NCBI RefSeq assembly: GCF_900217815.1
Contig: NZ_OBMT01000013.1
Coordinates: 1-64,000, forward strand
Origin: Rhodobacter maris
GTDB lineage: Bacteria; Pseudomonadota; Alphaproteobacteria; Rhodobacterales; Rhodobacteraceae
DNA length: 64,000 nucleotides
Reading direction: 5' to 3'
The notes under the pieces were generated by a model, which saw nothing but the letters and a program-made list of their open reading frames with translations, searched no databases and was not told the DNA's origin. A program made the translations under genes and the position numbers. Numbering within the stretch: the stretch's first letter is position 1; the number at the start of each line of letters is the position of its first letter. Below are positions 15,809 through 24,930 of the stretch, piece after piece.

Positions 15809-17209
15809 TCAGCCGCCTTTGTTCCTCCACGGACTGAAACCGAACTGCATGTAATCGCGCGAATAGGTGTCGGCGGCGGCCTGTTCGAGCGCGGGCGTCC
15901 AGATCTCGGCAAGTTTCACTGGCGCAGTGTCGGGTTCGGGCGCCACGAAAGCAGGCGCCTCGGCCCCCAAGGCCGTGACGAGGTAGGCGAGATCCTCGCG
16001 CAACCGGTCCTCGCGGGCGATCAGGTCCGGCAGGGCGAATTGCGCGAAGCCTTGCAATAGCGTCGATTGCGTCGCCCAGAGCGGCTGCACGGGCAGGCTC
16101 GTCTGCGCATTCAGATTCGTTTTCAGCCAGCCCAGAAATGCGATAAGCCCCTCCGCCCAATCGGCCGCTTTCAGAACCTTTCCCTCGGGCGCAAGCGGCA
16201 GCCTGTAGCTTTGCCGCAGCACGGCGCGGATCTCGGCCATGTTCTCCCACGATTGCAGCGCCGCAAAAGCGAGATGCGCGCGCAGGAGCGGATGGCGCAC
16301 CACGGTGAAGCTCCGATGCCCGGGGTGCTTGCGCTTCCACTGCCGCAGCGTCTTTTGCGAAAATCCCTCTTCGAGCGGCGCCAGCCCCGCCATCCAGTTG
16401 CGCAGCGCGTGATCCAGCGCGGGGCGGATCGGCATGTAGAGAAGCCCCGCGTCACAAGCGATGAGCGCAGGAACGTTCGGGCCACGCCGCGGCTCGAAAT
16501 TGGGCGTGCGCGAGAGGTTGAACCGGTCGAGCCGGGCGAGCGAGGCTTCCATCTGGGGAAAGTTCGCCACCTTCTCCTCAAGCGCCGCGGGGTTCTGCAC
16601 CACAAGGCTCGACGGCAGCGCCGAGAGCCGCCCCGCAACGCCGAGCCATTGCGCGAGCCCGTTGAGCACCGCGACATCCTGCGCGTCTTCGTAATCGATC
16701 CAGAAGGCGCTCTGGCCAGAGACCTGCAACGCATGCATCAGCGCCACCTGAAAGCCCTGCAGTGTCTCCAGATGGGCCTCGAAATCCACGGCATCGAAAG
16801 CGGCGAGCGCCTCCTTGCGATGTCTGGCGTCGCCCAGTTTCCATTGGTTCGTGGCGCGCGCGATCTTCAGGCTGACGTAGCTCTCCGCGGGGTTGCGGGT
16901 GAGCACGATCTTGGCGCAGCGCCTGTCTTCGAGCATTGCCCCGAGCACGCGGGGGTCGTGGTCATGAAAGAACCGGCAGCCGTTGAGGCCCTCTGCCTCG
17001 CGAATCCGGTTCCAGAGCGCCATAGGGTCGGCATCGCGCGCGGCCCGGCTCACGCCCAAAAGCTCGGTCCGGTTCGGATAGCCGATCAGCGCCGGGTTGA
17101 AGGCCTCGCCATGGCAGGTGACGCCGGGCAATTCACTGAGCGCTGCCTCAAGCAAGTTCGAGCCGGTGCGCATTTCGGCGAAGATCACGAAGCTTTCGAA
17201 ACCCGCCAT
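15809..17209 (-). CDS. NodH-like sulfotransferase, probably two-module
   Basis: This 466-residue protein looks like a PAPS-dependent sulfotransferase that would sulfate a surface glycan or lipid. The 5'-phosphosulfate loop is in FAEMRTGSNLLEAAL (residues 9-23) and the 3'-phosphate motif in KIVLTRNPAESYVSL (about 97-111). A second stretch around residues 285-300 (SFTVVRHPLLRAHLAF) resembles the 3'-phosphate motif of another sulfotransferase family, so the C-terminal half may be a second, possibly degenerate, module. It follows the GT14-like gene by 4 nt. CysQ, which removes the PAP product, is encoded in the same strand cluster. Confidence 0.8.
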   Translation of the reverse strand: MAGFESFVIFAEMRTGSNLLEAALSELPGVTCHGEAFNPALIGYPNRTELLGVSRAARDADPMALWNRIREAEGLNGCRFFHDHDPRVLGAMLEDRRCAKIVLTRNPAESYVSLKIARATNQWKLGDARHRKEALAAFDAVDFEAHLETLQGFQVALMHALQVSGQSAFWIDYEDAQDVAVLNGLAQWLGVAGRLSALPSSLVVQNPAALEEKVANFPQMEASLARLDRFNLSRTPNFEPRRGPNVPALIACDAGLLYMPIRPALDHALRNWMAGLAPLEEGFSQKTLRQWKRKHPGHRSFTVVRHPLLRAHLAFAALQSWENMAEIRAVLRQSYRLPLAPEGKVLKAADWAEGLIAFLGWLKTNLNAQTSLPVQPLWATQSTLLQGFAQFALPDLIAREDRLREDLAYLVTALGAEAPAFVAPEPDTAPVKLAEIWTPALEQAAADTYSRDYMQFGFSPWRNKGG

Positions 17210-17213
17210 CGGA

Positions 17214-18932
17214 TCATTTCACCATATAGCTGCGACCGCGCCGCGGAGGATGCTGGAGCAGATCGCCGGTCACCGGAAAATCACCCATCAGCCGCGGTTG
17301 CATGCCCTGATTCTTCAGGCTCTGGAGGAATTGCCCGAACCCCGTCAGATCGACCATCTGCGGCGCCTCGCTCAACCGGCGTGTGGCGCGCGGGCTGATC
17401 TCGTCGACAATCATCTGCAGGGGTTCCATGGGATTCTCGATGAAGTCGGCCATGTTCCAGACCCGCACGCGCGCCTTCACAAACATCGAGCGCAGGATGT
17501 TGAGCTGGTCGATCTCGATCTGTTGCAGCCGTGCCGCCTCGCGGCGGATATCGCTGAAGGCCATCTTCGAATGAAAGAGCGGTACGGCCCAGGCGCCCGA
17601 AATCACCGAGATCTGTGCATTCGGATCGGTCGCCGTGAACCAGTTGATCTCCTGCGTGTCGCGGGGCGAGAACATGAAACATTGCCGCTCGCCGCGACCG
17701 TTCCAGATCAGGTTGGTCAGAAAGCCGCGCGGGTTGTAATCGCGCAGCGCGGCGCTGTCGGAAAGGCAGCCGTTGAACATCGTTTCGCCGCCCGCGAAAG
17801 CGGCGCGGTCGGGGCTGAACAGATGCCCGTGCACCCGCGCGCCCACGTATTTCGCAAGCCAGCCTTCGAAGTTCTCGAACAGGTCCGAAAAGCCCTGAAA
17901 GATCGAATAGGGGGCGGAGGTCTTGCCGTTCTCATGATCGCGCTTCGGAAATCGGCTCTGCATGTAAAGCCCGGGCCGCCCCCTTGTGCGCCGCTCGACC
18001 GCCTTGGAAAACAGCCGGTCGATCTTCGAGGGGTTCGGTTCAGCCAGCGTCTCCGGGTCGATCATCGCCTCCGACCGGGGGGACGGGGAGGCGAGAAAAG
18101 TGGCATAGAGCTTGTCGGCCTTGGGCCAGATCTTCCGCGCGACAAAGCAATCCGAACGGCGCAGAAGCTGGAGGTGGTCGTCGTAGAAGATATGCGGCTT
18201 GCCCTGCACGTCGAATTTCGAGAGCGTCAGCGAGCGGCTTTCGATATTGCGGGCATGGAGCCGGGCGAGCGACTGGAAATAGCTCTCGTCCGGGATCCAG
18301 ACACGGGAGAAATAGCGGTCATAGGTCGGGCGCTCGGGGTCCTCAAGGATCGCGCTCAGCGTCTGCCGGCTCAGGCACCACCATTGCGATCCGAGATGGG
18401 GCATGATGTCATCCGGGATCCGGCGCCGGAAGCCGAAGCGGCGTTGCAGATTGACATAGGCGTCGAAAAAGCGGCGCCGGGTCTTCCAGGAAAATGGAAA
18501 CCGCAGTGTGAACCGTTCCATGTCGATCCCGCCAACGGTCCAGCCGACCTCGGTGGTTGTGACGCTTTCGATGAAGTCGGTGTCTGCATGGGCCGTGAGA
18601 TAGGCCTCGAGTTCGGCCAATGGGCGCAGCGGCAGGCAGGCGCCCGAGGCAAGGAAAACATGCTGCACTTCCGGATGCCGCGCGAGCATCTGCTCGGAGG
18701 CCGATTGCGCCGCCGCGACGAGCGACCATGTGCCCCATTCGCATTTGTAACGCGTCGAGAAGGAGATGATGTCGAGATCCGCGAGGCTGCGGCCGAGCGC
18801 GGCATAGTCTTGTTTGCTGACGCGCGCATCGACATGGATCACCACCGGCGCCCCTTGTTCTGCCCAGTGCCGCGCCACTTGCGCCGCCCGGTGAAAGGCG
18901 GTGTGACACATCATGATGAAGCCAACGGTCAC
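17214..18932 (-). CDS. GT14-like (core-2/I-branching) glycosyltransferase
   Basis: This 572-residue protein has an N-terminal domain (residues 1 to about 270) of the core-2/I-branching beta-1,6-N-acetylglucosaminyltransferase type: GFIMMCHTAFHRAAQVARHW, then VVIHVDARVS, then FLASGACLPLRP, then the SQWWCLSR segment and PDESYFQSL. The C-terminal 300 residues form an additional domain typical of rhodobacterial members, of unknown role. It probably adds a sugar to an exopolysaccharide or capsule. It is 10 nt after the first GT2 gene and 4 nt before the sulfotransferase gene. Confidence 0.82.
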   Translation of the reverse strand: MTVGFIMMCHTAFHRAAQVARHWAEQGAPVVIHVDARVSKQDYAALGRSLADLDIISFSTRYKCEWGTWSLVAAAQSASEQMLARHPEVQHVFLASGACLPLRPLAELEAYLTAHADTDFIESVTTTEVGWTVGGIDMERFTLRFPFSWKTRRRFFDAYVNLQRRFGFRRRIPDDIMPHLGSQWWCLSRQTLSAILEDPERPTYDRYFSRVWIPDESYFQSLARLHARNIESRSLTLSKFDVQGKPHIFYDDHLQLLRRSDCFVARKIWPKADKLYATFLASPSPRSEAMIDPETLAEPNPSKIDRLFSKAVERRTRGRPGLYMQSRFPKRDHENGKTSAPYSIFQGFSDLFENFEGWLAKYVGARVHGHLFSPDRAAFAGGETMFNGCLSDSAALRDYNPRGFLTNLIWNGRGERQCFMFSPRDTQEINWFTATDPNAQISVISGAWAVPLFHSKMAFSDIRREAARLQQIEIDQLNILRSMFVKARVRVWNMADFIENPMEPLQMIVDEISPRATRRLSEAPQMVDLTGFGQFLQSLKNQGMQPRLMGDFPVTGDLLQHPPRRGRSYMVK

Positions 18933-18942
18933 CGCGCAGCCC

Positions 18943-19953
18943 TCATGCCCAGTTGCCTTTCGACATCAGCCCGAGAATCTCGAGCTGGCGCCAGTTGATG
19001 TAACGCTCCGACCATTTCGTCCACAGATCGGGCTCATGGCTCAACTGTGCACGATAGGCCTCGTATTCGCGCGAGCCCGCGTAGTGCTCGCGCCGCTCCA
19101 TTTCTTCGGCGACTTTCCCGCTCAGCGGTGACAGGAATTTGGCATGCAGGAGGCAGCCCGAAGGCTTTTCGCCGCCCCAGGCGTCATAGACCATGTTCAG
19201 CCCGCGCGGCAGGATCATGTGCGTCGAGGAGGCAAACACATAGCCGCGCTGCCATTTTACGAGCGGGATCTTGTTGAGCGAGGGCGCCGCGATCGGCTCC
19301 CCGGCAAAGAATACCCGTGCCCGCGGCCCTCCCTGGATCCAGAGATTGTGCATCTTCGGATTGCGCGAGATCATGTAATTGCCCGCGTCGAACCAGCTTG
19401 CGATCTCGAACGGGTTTTGTCCCTCGCGGTAGGGTTCGGCGTCGATCGGGCCTTTCGGATACATGTCGATCAGCATGGCCGGGAAGGAGCGGATCGCATA
19501 GGTGTCAAGCCAGTCCGTCAGCGCGTCGATCGGCCGCGTGTCGCAAAACGGATAAACGAAGAATTCGTCGGGATCGACGGTCAGAGTCCAGTGCCCCGTG
19601 CCATAGATCCGCAGCAGGTGGTTGAGCCAGTCGATGCCGAAGGCAGAGGCTTTGTAAGAGGCATGGGTGCTGAAAACGGTGCAGTCTTCCTGCTCGGTCA
19701 GATATTCGCGCGAGCCGTCATCGCTGCCATTGTCGACAAAGATGAAATGCCCCACCCGCAAGTCTCTGTAATAGCGCAGGAAGTAGGGAAGGCGGACGCG
19801 CTCGTTGCGAAGCGTGCAAAACACGATCACATCGGAGGGCCGGATCGCGGCGGTGCGGTCGGCGACAAGCTTCAACTGGCGGCGTTTACGGAACGCACGC
19901 CACTGGCGCAGACGACGCTCTCTGCGAAGTCGGATGGCCGCTTTCAGTCCCAC
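18943..19953 (-). CDS. Glycosyltransferase family 2-like protein
   Basis: This protein of about 336 residues has a GT-A fold of the GT2 relative found in bacterial glycan loci: VIVFCTLRNERVRLPYFLRY, HFIFVDNGSDDGSREYL and the metal-binding TLTVDPDEFFVYPF. It is a paralogue of the next gene upstream (RNE, FLxxYRxLxVxHFxxVDN, SxDGSRE, TxDxDEfxxYP, KFLxxxxGKxAEExxRREH all shared). I prefer the GTG at 19953, which aligns with the paralogue start and has AAAGGA upstream; an ATG at 20052 would add 33 residues. Acceptor and sugar are unknown. Confidence 0.82.
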   Translation of the reverse strand: MGLKAAIRLRRERRLRQWRAFRKRRQLKLVADRTAAIRPSDVIVFCTLRNERVRLPYFLRYYRDLRVGHFIFVDNGSDDGSREYLTEQEDCTVFSTHASYKASAFGIDWLNHLLRIYGTGHWTLTVDPDEFFVYPFCDTRPIDALTDWLDTYAIRSFPAMLIDMYPKGPIDAEPYREGQNPFEIASWFDAGNYMISRNPKMHNLWIQGGPRARVFFAGEPIAAPSLNKIPLVKWQRGYVFASSTHMILPRGLNMVYDAWGGEKPSGCLLHAKFLSPLSGKVAEEMERREHYAGSREYEAYRAQLSHEPDLWTKWSERYINWRQLEILGLMSKGNWA

Positions 19954-20150
19954 GCCTTGCCTGATCCTTTTTTGCCCTGTCTCCGTGATACTTCGGTCAG
20001 CTTGAGACAGGGTTAAGCCCCGGGGGCAAGACCCGCGCCAAGGCCCGGGCATTCCTTGGTTTCACTGATCGCCGATCGGCGGATTTTCGCCAGAATAGGC
20101 TTAACGCGCAGGCAGGTAAATCTTTGGATGCAAAGCTGTCCCAAAGGATA

Positions 20151-21173
20151 TCAGAGCCAGCCGCCCCGCGACATGAGCCCGAGCGCCTCAAGCGCGCGCC
20201 AGCCGGAAAGCCGGCGCGAATGCGGGGTCCAGAAATCGGGCGAGGCGATCAGGCCATCGTAATAGCCGTCGAAGATTTCGGGGCGCCCGAAATGCTCGCG
20301 GCGGCGTTTTTCTTCTGCCGCCTTGCCGACCACCTGCGGCAGGAACTTCGTATGCAGAAGCAGGCCGGAGGGCGCCTCGCCCCCCCGCTGATCATAGCAT
20401 TCGTTGAGCCGCTCGGGCAGCATGGAATGGGTCGAGTTGAGATAGACCCAGCGCCGGTTCCAGCGCACCAGGGGGAGCTTCGTCAGCGTCGGCGCATGGC
20501 GCGGCCGGTCGGCAAAGAACATCCGCGCCCGCGGCCCGCCTTGAATCCAGAGCGCGCGGGTCTTCTCCTGCCGGAGGATCGTGTAATTGCCCGCGTCGAA
20601 CCAGCACAGGAGCGCCGTCGGATCCTCGCCGGGCGTGTAATGCTGTGCCTCGATCGGCCCCCTTGGGTAAAGTTCCAGCATCATTGCCGGATAGACCCGC
20701 TGGCCGATCCGGTCCAGCCAGCCGGTGAGCGCCGCCAGCGGGCGGGTGTCGTGATAGGGATAGATCAGCAGCTCATCCGCGTCGACGGTGAGGCACCAGT
20801 GGTTGTGGCCGTAACGGAACATCAGCCAGGTCAGCCAGTCGAGCCCGAAGCGGTGCAGCCGGTAGCTTGCACCGGTGCGCCAGAGCGAGACATCGGGCGC
20901 AAGCTCCAGCATCTCGCGGCTGCCATCGTTGCTTTCGTTGTCGACGATCAGGAAGTGATCGACGCCAAGCGCCCGGTAATGCTTCAGAAAATGGTCAAGC
21001 CGCGCGTCTTCGTTGCGGATCGTGGCAAACAGAAGGATGCTCTCGGGGCCGATCTGCGCGGTGCGGTCCACGACCACGGTGAGACGGCGCCGCCGCCGGA
21101 TCGCCCGCAAGAGCAAATACCGGCGCCGGAGGCGTCCGCGATAGGCCCGCCAGAGCTTCGACCAAAGCGCCAT
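20151..21173 (-). CDS. Glycosyltransferase family 2-like protein (paralogue)
   Basis: This 340-residue protein closely parallels its neighbour: LLFATIRNEDARLDHFLKHY, HFLIVDNESNDGSREML, LTVDADELLIYPYHD and WIQGGPRARMFFA. Both start with a basic helix rich in Arg. The pair suggests a tandem duplication with divergence to two acceptors in the same polymer. It lies 17 nt after galE and about 200 nt before the next gene. Confidence 0.85.
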   Translation of the reverse strand: MALWSKLWRAYRGRLRRRYLLLRAIRRRRRLTVVVDRTAQIGPESILLFATIRNEDARLDHFLKHYRALGVDHFLIVDNESNDGSREMLELAPDVSLWRTGASYRLHRFGLDWLTWLMFRYGHNHWCLTVDADELLIYPYHDTRPLAALTGWLDRIGQRVYPAMMLELYPRGPIEAQHYTPGEDPTALLCWFDAGNYTILRQEKTRALWIQGGPRARMFFADRPRHAPTLTKLPLVRWNRRWVYLNSTHSMLPERLNECYDQRGGEAPSGLLLHTKFLPQVVGKAAEEKRRREHFGRPEIFDGYYDGLIASPDFWTPHSRRLSGWRALEALGLMSRGGWL

Positions 21174-21190
21174 CCTGCCCCCCTTGGGGG

Positions 21191-22177
21191 TTATTTGTCA
21201 TAATGTCCGCTCTGATGCCAGCGCCAGGCATCGGCGATCATCGTGGCGAGATCGGCGCGCGAAGGGGTCCAGCCGAGCGTGGCGAGCGCTTTCGTCGAGC
21301 CGGAGACGAGCTTGGCCGCATCGCCCGGGCGGCGGTCCCCCTCGAGGATCGGCACTTCGCGGTTGGTCACGGCGCGGGACTGGGCAATCACCTCGCGCAC
21401 CGAGAAGCCTTGACCGGAGCCGAGGCAGAACACCTCTGATCCCTTGCCCGCTTCGAGCCATTTCAGCCCGAGTACATGCGCATCGACGAGGTCGCTCACA
21501 TGCACATAATCGCGCACGCAGGTTCCGTCGGGGGTCGGGTAATCCGAGCCAAAAACGGTGAGCGCGGGGCGACGACCATCAATCGCGTCGAGCATGAGCG
21601 GGATAAGATGCGTCTCGGGGCGATGAAACTCGCCTACCTCGGCCTCCGGGTCGGCGCCCGCCACATTGAAATACCGAAAGATCACCGAGCTCAGGCCGTG
21701 GCTCGCGCCAAAATCGCGCAGCATGTCCTCGATCGCGCGTTTCGAGCCGCCATAGGCGTTGATCGGCATTTGCCGCGTGGTCTCGTCGAGCACCACGCCA
21801 TCCTGATCGCCATAAGTGGCGCAGGTGGAAGAGAAAACGAAGTTGAGGCATCCTGCGGCGCAGGCTGCCTCGATCAGGGTGAGCGAGGAAAGCACATTGG
21901 CACGCCAATATTTGCCAGGATCCTTCATCGACTCGCCGACAAGGCTCAGCGCGGCAAAATGCATCACCGCCACCGGCTGCCATTTCGCGAACACCTCGTC
22001 GAGCCGGGCGCGGTCGGACAGTTCCCCCTCTTCAAGCGGGCCGAATTTCACCGCGTCACGCCAGCCGGTGACGAAACTGTCGTAGGTCACCGGCAGATAG
22101 CCTGCCTTTGCGAGCGCCTTGCAGGCATGGGAGCCGATATACCCGGCTCCCCCCGTCACCAGAACAGGTTTGGTCAT
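21191..22177 (-). CDS. galE: UDP-glucose 4-epimerase
   Basis: This 328-residue SDR-extended enzyme interconverts UDP-glucose and UDP-galactose for glycan synthesis. The NAD motif is GGAGYIGSHA (residues 8-17), the catalytic Ser/Thr lie in FSSTCATYGDQ and the Tyr/Lys pair in NAYGGSKRAIED. Also typical are RYFNVAGAD and GTCVRDYVHVSDL. It starts 3 nt after the galU stop, so both steps of UDP-galactose supply are coupled. Confidence 0.95.
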   Translation of the reverse strand: MTKPVLVTGGAGYIGSHACKALAKAGYLPVTYDSFVTGWRDAVKFGPLEEGELSDRARLDEVFAKWQPVAVMHFAALSLVGESMKDPGKYWRANVLSSLTLIEAACAAGCLNFVFSSTCATYGDQDGVVLDETTRQMPINAYGGSKRAIEDMLRDFGASHGLSSVIFRYFNVAGADPEAEVGEFHRPETHLIPLMLDAIDGRRPALTVFGSDYPTPDGTCVRDYVHVSDLVDAHVLGLKWLEAGKGSEVFCLGSGQGFSVREVIAQSRAVTNREVPILEGDRRPGDAAKLVSGSTKALATLGWTPSRADLATMIADAWRWHQSGHYDK

Positions 22178-22180
22178 GAC

Positions 22181-23074
22181 TTACTGGGCGGCTGTGCGCA
22201 TCGCCATCACATCGCCGAGGAAATCGGCGAATTCGTCGCGCAGGTCCGGGCGGGCGAGGCCGAAAGCGACGGTGGCCTGCAAAAAGCCCGCTTTCGAGCC
22301 ACAATCGTAACGCTGGCCACGGAAGCGGAAGCCGTAGACCGGGTTGCCCGCCTCGATCTCCTCGGCGATCGCATCCGTGAGCTGGATCTCGCCGCCTGCA
22401 CCCTCTTTTTTCTTGTTGAGGTTCTGCATCACCTTCGGCGTCAGGATGTAGCGCCCGATCACCGCGAGGTTGGAGGGGGCCTCTTCAGCCTTCGGCTTCT
22501 CGACCATGCCTTTCACCCGCACCAGCGCGCCCATGTCTTCGGAAATGTCGAGCACGCCGTAGGAGGAGGTCTTGTCATGCGGCACTTCCATCGCCGCGAC
22601 CACGTTGCCGCCGGTTTCCTCGTGGGCTTCCATCATCTGTTGCAGGCAGGGCTTTTCGGCGGCGATCACGTCATCTGTGAGGATCACCGCAAAGGATTCG
22701 TCACCCACCAGCTTGCGCGCGCACCAGACAGCATGGCCAAGCCCCATCGGCCGGTTCTGCCGCACATAGGCGATGGCGCCCGAATCCATGTTGGTGGCCT
22801 TGAGCGCCTCAAGCAGCTCGGTCTTGCCTTTCTTGCGCAGCGATGTTTCGAGCTCGGGCGCATCGTCGAAATAATCCTCAAGCGCGGACTTTCCGCGCGA
22901 GGTGACGAAGATGAACTCCTTGATGCCGGCAGCGCGTGCCTCGTCGATCGCATATTGGATCAACGGACGGTCGACCAGCGTCAGGATCTCTTTCGGGATC
23001 GACTTGGTCGCCGGCAGAAAACGGGTTCCGAGGCCTGCAACAGGGAAGACGGCCTTCGTGACCTGACGTTTCAT
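22181..23074 (-). CDS. galU: UTP-glucose-1-phosphate uridylyltransferase
   Basis: This 297-residue enzyme makes UDP-glucose from UTP and glucose 1-phosphate. It has the nucleotidyltransferase motif FPVAGLGTRFLPATKSIPKE (residues about 10-29), LVDRPLIQYAIDEA, and AVILTDDVI. The C-terminus contains VYGFRFRGQRYDCGSK, as in bacterial GalU. It is the first gene of the galU-galE pair. Confidence 0.96.
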   Translation of the reverse strand: MKRQVTKAVFPVAGLGTRFLPATKSIPKEILTLVDRPLIQYAIDEARAAGIKEFIFVTSRGKSALEDYFDDAPELETSLRKKGKTELLEALKATNMDSGAIAYVRQNRPMGLGHAVWCARKLVGDESFAVILTDDVIAAEKPCLQQMMEAHEETGGNVVAAMEVPHDKTSSYGVLDISEDMGALVRVKGMVEKPKAEEAPSNLAVIGRYILTPKVMQNLNKKKEGAGGEIQLTDAIAEEIEAGNPVYGFRFRGQRYDCGSKAGFLQATVAFGLARPDLRDEFADFLGDVMAMRTAAQ

Positions 23075-23209
23075 GACTCACCTTCACGGTTTGAGAATGC
23101 GTTTTTCGAACTTCGCGGCCATACTGTCCTTATTCGAGGCGCACCTCAAGCATGCACTCTCGAATGGGCGGGAATTGGCCCGTCTCCGGGGACAGTGTCG
23201 GGAAATTCC

Positions 23210-24013
23210 TCAGTTCAGCCCCATTTCGGCCATCATCGCCTCGATTCTGGCAACGTCGGAGGGGTTGTTGAGTTCCCAGAACTGGCGTCCCCGCGCCGCG
23301 ACCTCGACGCAAAGCACCGCCCGGCCGTTTTCGAGAAAGCGCAGCTGTTCGAGCCCTTCTAGGGTTTCGAGCGGGCCGACAGGCCAATCCGGGTAGGCGG
23401 CCAGCGTTTCGGGGCGATAGGCATAGACGCCGACATGATGAAACACCGGGGTGGGCTCCGTGGCACCATAGCCGCGCCCGGTGAAGGGGATCACTTCCTT
23501 GGAGAAATAAAGCCCGCGGTTCCCGGCACCGAAGACCGCGGTGGTGCCGCCAACGCGGTCGTGGCGACGGTCTTCGATCAGGCTCTCGAGCATGGCGCCT
23601 TCACAGCGCAGCACGGGAGTGGCCAGCTCTGCCCAAGGATTGGCGGCGAGCCCCGCCACCAGCTCTTCGATGAACCAGGCGGGGGTGAGCGGCGCGTCGC
23701 CTTGCAGATTCACAACGATATCATAGCCGCCGCCAAGGCTGGCAAGCGCCTCGGCCACCCGTTCGGTGCCATTGGCGCATTGATCCGAGGTCATCACCAC
23801 CTCGGCGCCGAACCGATGCGCCTCGGCTTCGATGCGCGCATCATCGGTGGCCACCACCACCCGCGCCACGCCCGAGACGGTCATCGCCGCCTCCCAACTG
23901 CGCCGGATCAGCGTTTTGGCTTCACCATCCGCACCGCGGAGCTGCACGAGTGGCTTCCCCGGGTAGCGTGTCGACGCATAGCGCGCCGGGATAACGATCA
24001 GAACAGACATCAT
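23210..24013 (-). CDS. kdsB: 3-deoxy-manno-octulosonate cytidylyltransferase (CMP-Kdo synthetase)
   Basis: This 267-residue enzyme activates Kdo with CTP for lipopolysaccharide or capsule. It has IPARYASTRYPGKPLVQL near the N-terminus, the VVATDDARI segment, NLQGDAPL (QGD, substrate binding), and a C-terminal IGVY/YxPETL-like VGVYAYRPETL followed by LEQLRFLENG. The tandem ATGATG start overlaps the cysQ stop by ATGA. KdsD, which makes the arabinose 5-phosphate precursor, is encoded at 11674-12639. Confidence 0.93.
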   Translation of the reverse strand: MMSVLIVIPARYASTRYPGKPLVQLRGADGEAKTLIRRSWEAAMTVSGVARVVVATDDARIEAEAHRFGAEVVMTSDQCANGTERVAEALASLGGGYDIVVNLQGDAPLTPAWFIEELVAGLAANPWAELATPVLRCEGAMLESLIEDRRHDRVGGTTAVFGAGNRGLYFSKEVIPFTGRGYGATEPTPVFHHVGVYAYRPETLAAYPDWPVGPLETLEGLEQLRFLENGRAVLCVEVAARGRQFWELNNPSDVARIEAMMAEMGLN

Positions 24014-24807
24014 TTCACCAGAAGAACGCCGGGCGCGAAGGCAATGAAGAACGGGTTGGCAAAACCTTCCTTGCCATAGGTGAAGGGGCTGTGATCCTCG
24101 AACCGCACCATCTCGCCGCCCGCGCCGCGCAACACGGCATCGCCCGCGGCCGTGTCCCATTCCATGGTGCGGCCGAGGCGGGGATAGAGGTCTGCCTCGC
24201 CGGTGGCGACAAGGCAGAACTTCAGCGAGGATCCCGCCGAGGTCATGTCCTTCACCGCATAGCGCGCGATGTAATCGTCGGTTGCTTGATCGCGATGCGA
24301 TTTCGAGGCCACGACCATCAGCGCGCGGTTGTCGGGCATCGATACCATGATCGGGGTCTGTGTGCCGGGGGTTTCCTTGTCGAAGACCGGCCCCTGTTCC
24401 TCGATCGAGCGGCCATCGGCGAGCGTGTAAAAAAGCCGCCCCTTGGCGGGCGCATACACCACGCCACGCAGTGGCACGCCGTTCTCGACATAGGCGATAT
24501 TGACGGTAAAATCGCCGCGCCGCTGCACGAATTCCTTCGTGCCATCGAGCGGGTCGACGATCAGGAAGGTGGAGGCGGTCTGCGCATGTGAGGCGGCCTG
24601 TTCCTCGGTCACCAGCGGCAGAGCCGGAAAGGCCTCTGCGAGCCCTTCGGAAATGAGCGCATCCGCCGCCTCGTCGGCCTCGGTCACCGGAGAGGCGTCC
24701 GACTTCGTCTTCACCTCGAAATCGGGCGCGTTGTAGATCTCCATGATCCGGTCTCCGGCCTCAAGGGCCAGGCGGCGCATGACGGTCACGAGGCGGTCAA
24801 AATCCAT
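24010..24807 (-). CDS. cysQ: 3'(2'),5'-bisphosphate nucleotidase
   Basis: This 265-residue inositol-monophosphatase-fold enzyme hydrolyses PAP, the product of PAPS-dependent sulfotransferases and sulfate assimilation. Metal-binding motifs are VTEEQ (near residue 65) and DPLDGTKEF (near 85-93), and the C-terminal WDTAAGDAVL motif is present. The start at 24807 follows GGAGAG; an ATG at 24819 is possible. Its place beside kdsB and in the same strand as a sulfotransferase gene fits recycling of PAP during glycan sulfation. Confidence 0.94.
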   Translation of the reverse strand: MDFDRLVTVMRRLALEAGDRIMEIYNAPDFEVKTKSDASPVTEADEAADALISEGLAEAFPALPLVTEEQAASHAQTASTFLIVDPLDGTKEFVQRRGDFTVNIAYVENGVPLRGVVYAPAKGRLFYTLADGRSIEEQGPVFDKETPGTQTPIMVSMPDNRALMVVASKSHRDQATDDYIARYAVKDMTSAGSSLKFCLVATGEADLYPRLGRTMEWDTAAGDAVLRGAGGEMVRFEDHSPFTYGKEGFANPFFIAFAPGVLLVK

Positions 24808-24930
24808 TCTACTCTCCATTCGGCCTCAGTTCGGCCAGATTGCCATGCGATTTCGCTGTCTTTATGAAGGGCCGTCAAGGGAACGGCAAGTTTTCCGGTT
24901 CACAAAGGCCGGAGCCGGAGTGACGGAACC

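Noticed and set aside
17097-18998. A 633-codon open frame on the plus strand
   Set aside because: It is antisense to the GT14-like glycosyltransferase and shows only GC-driven composition.
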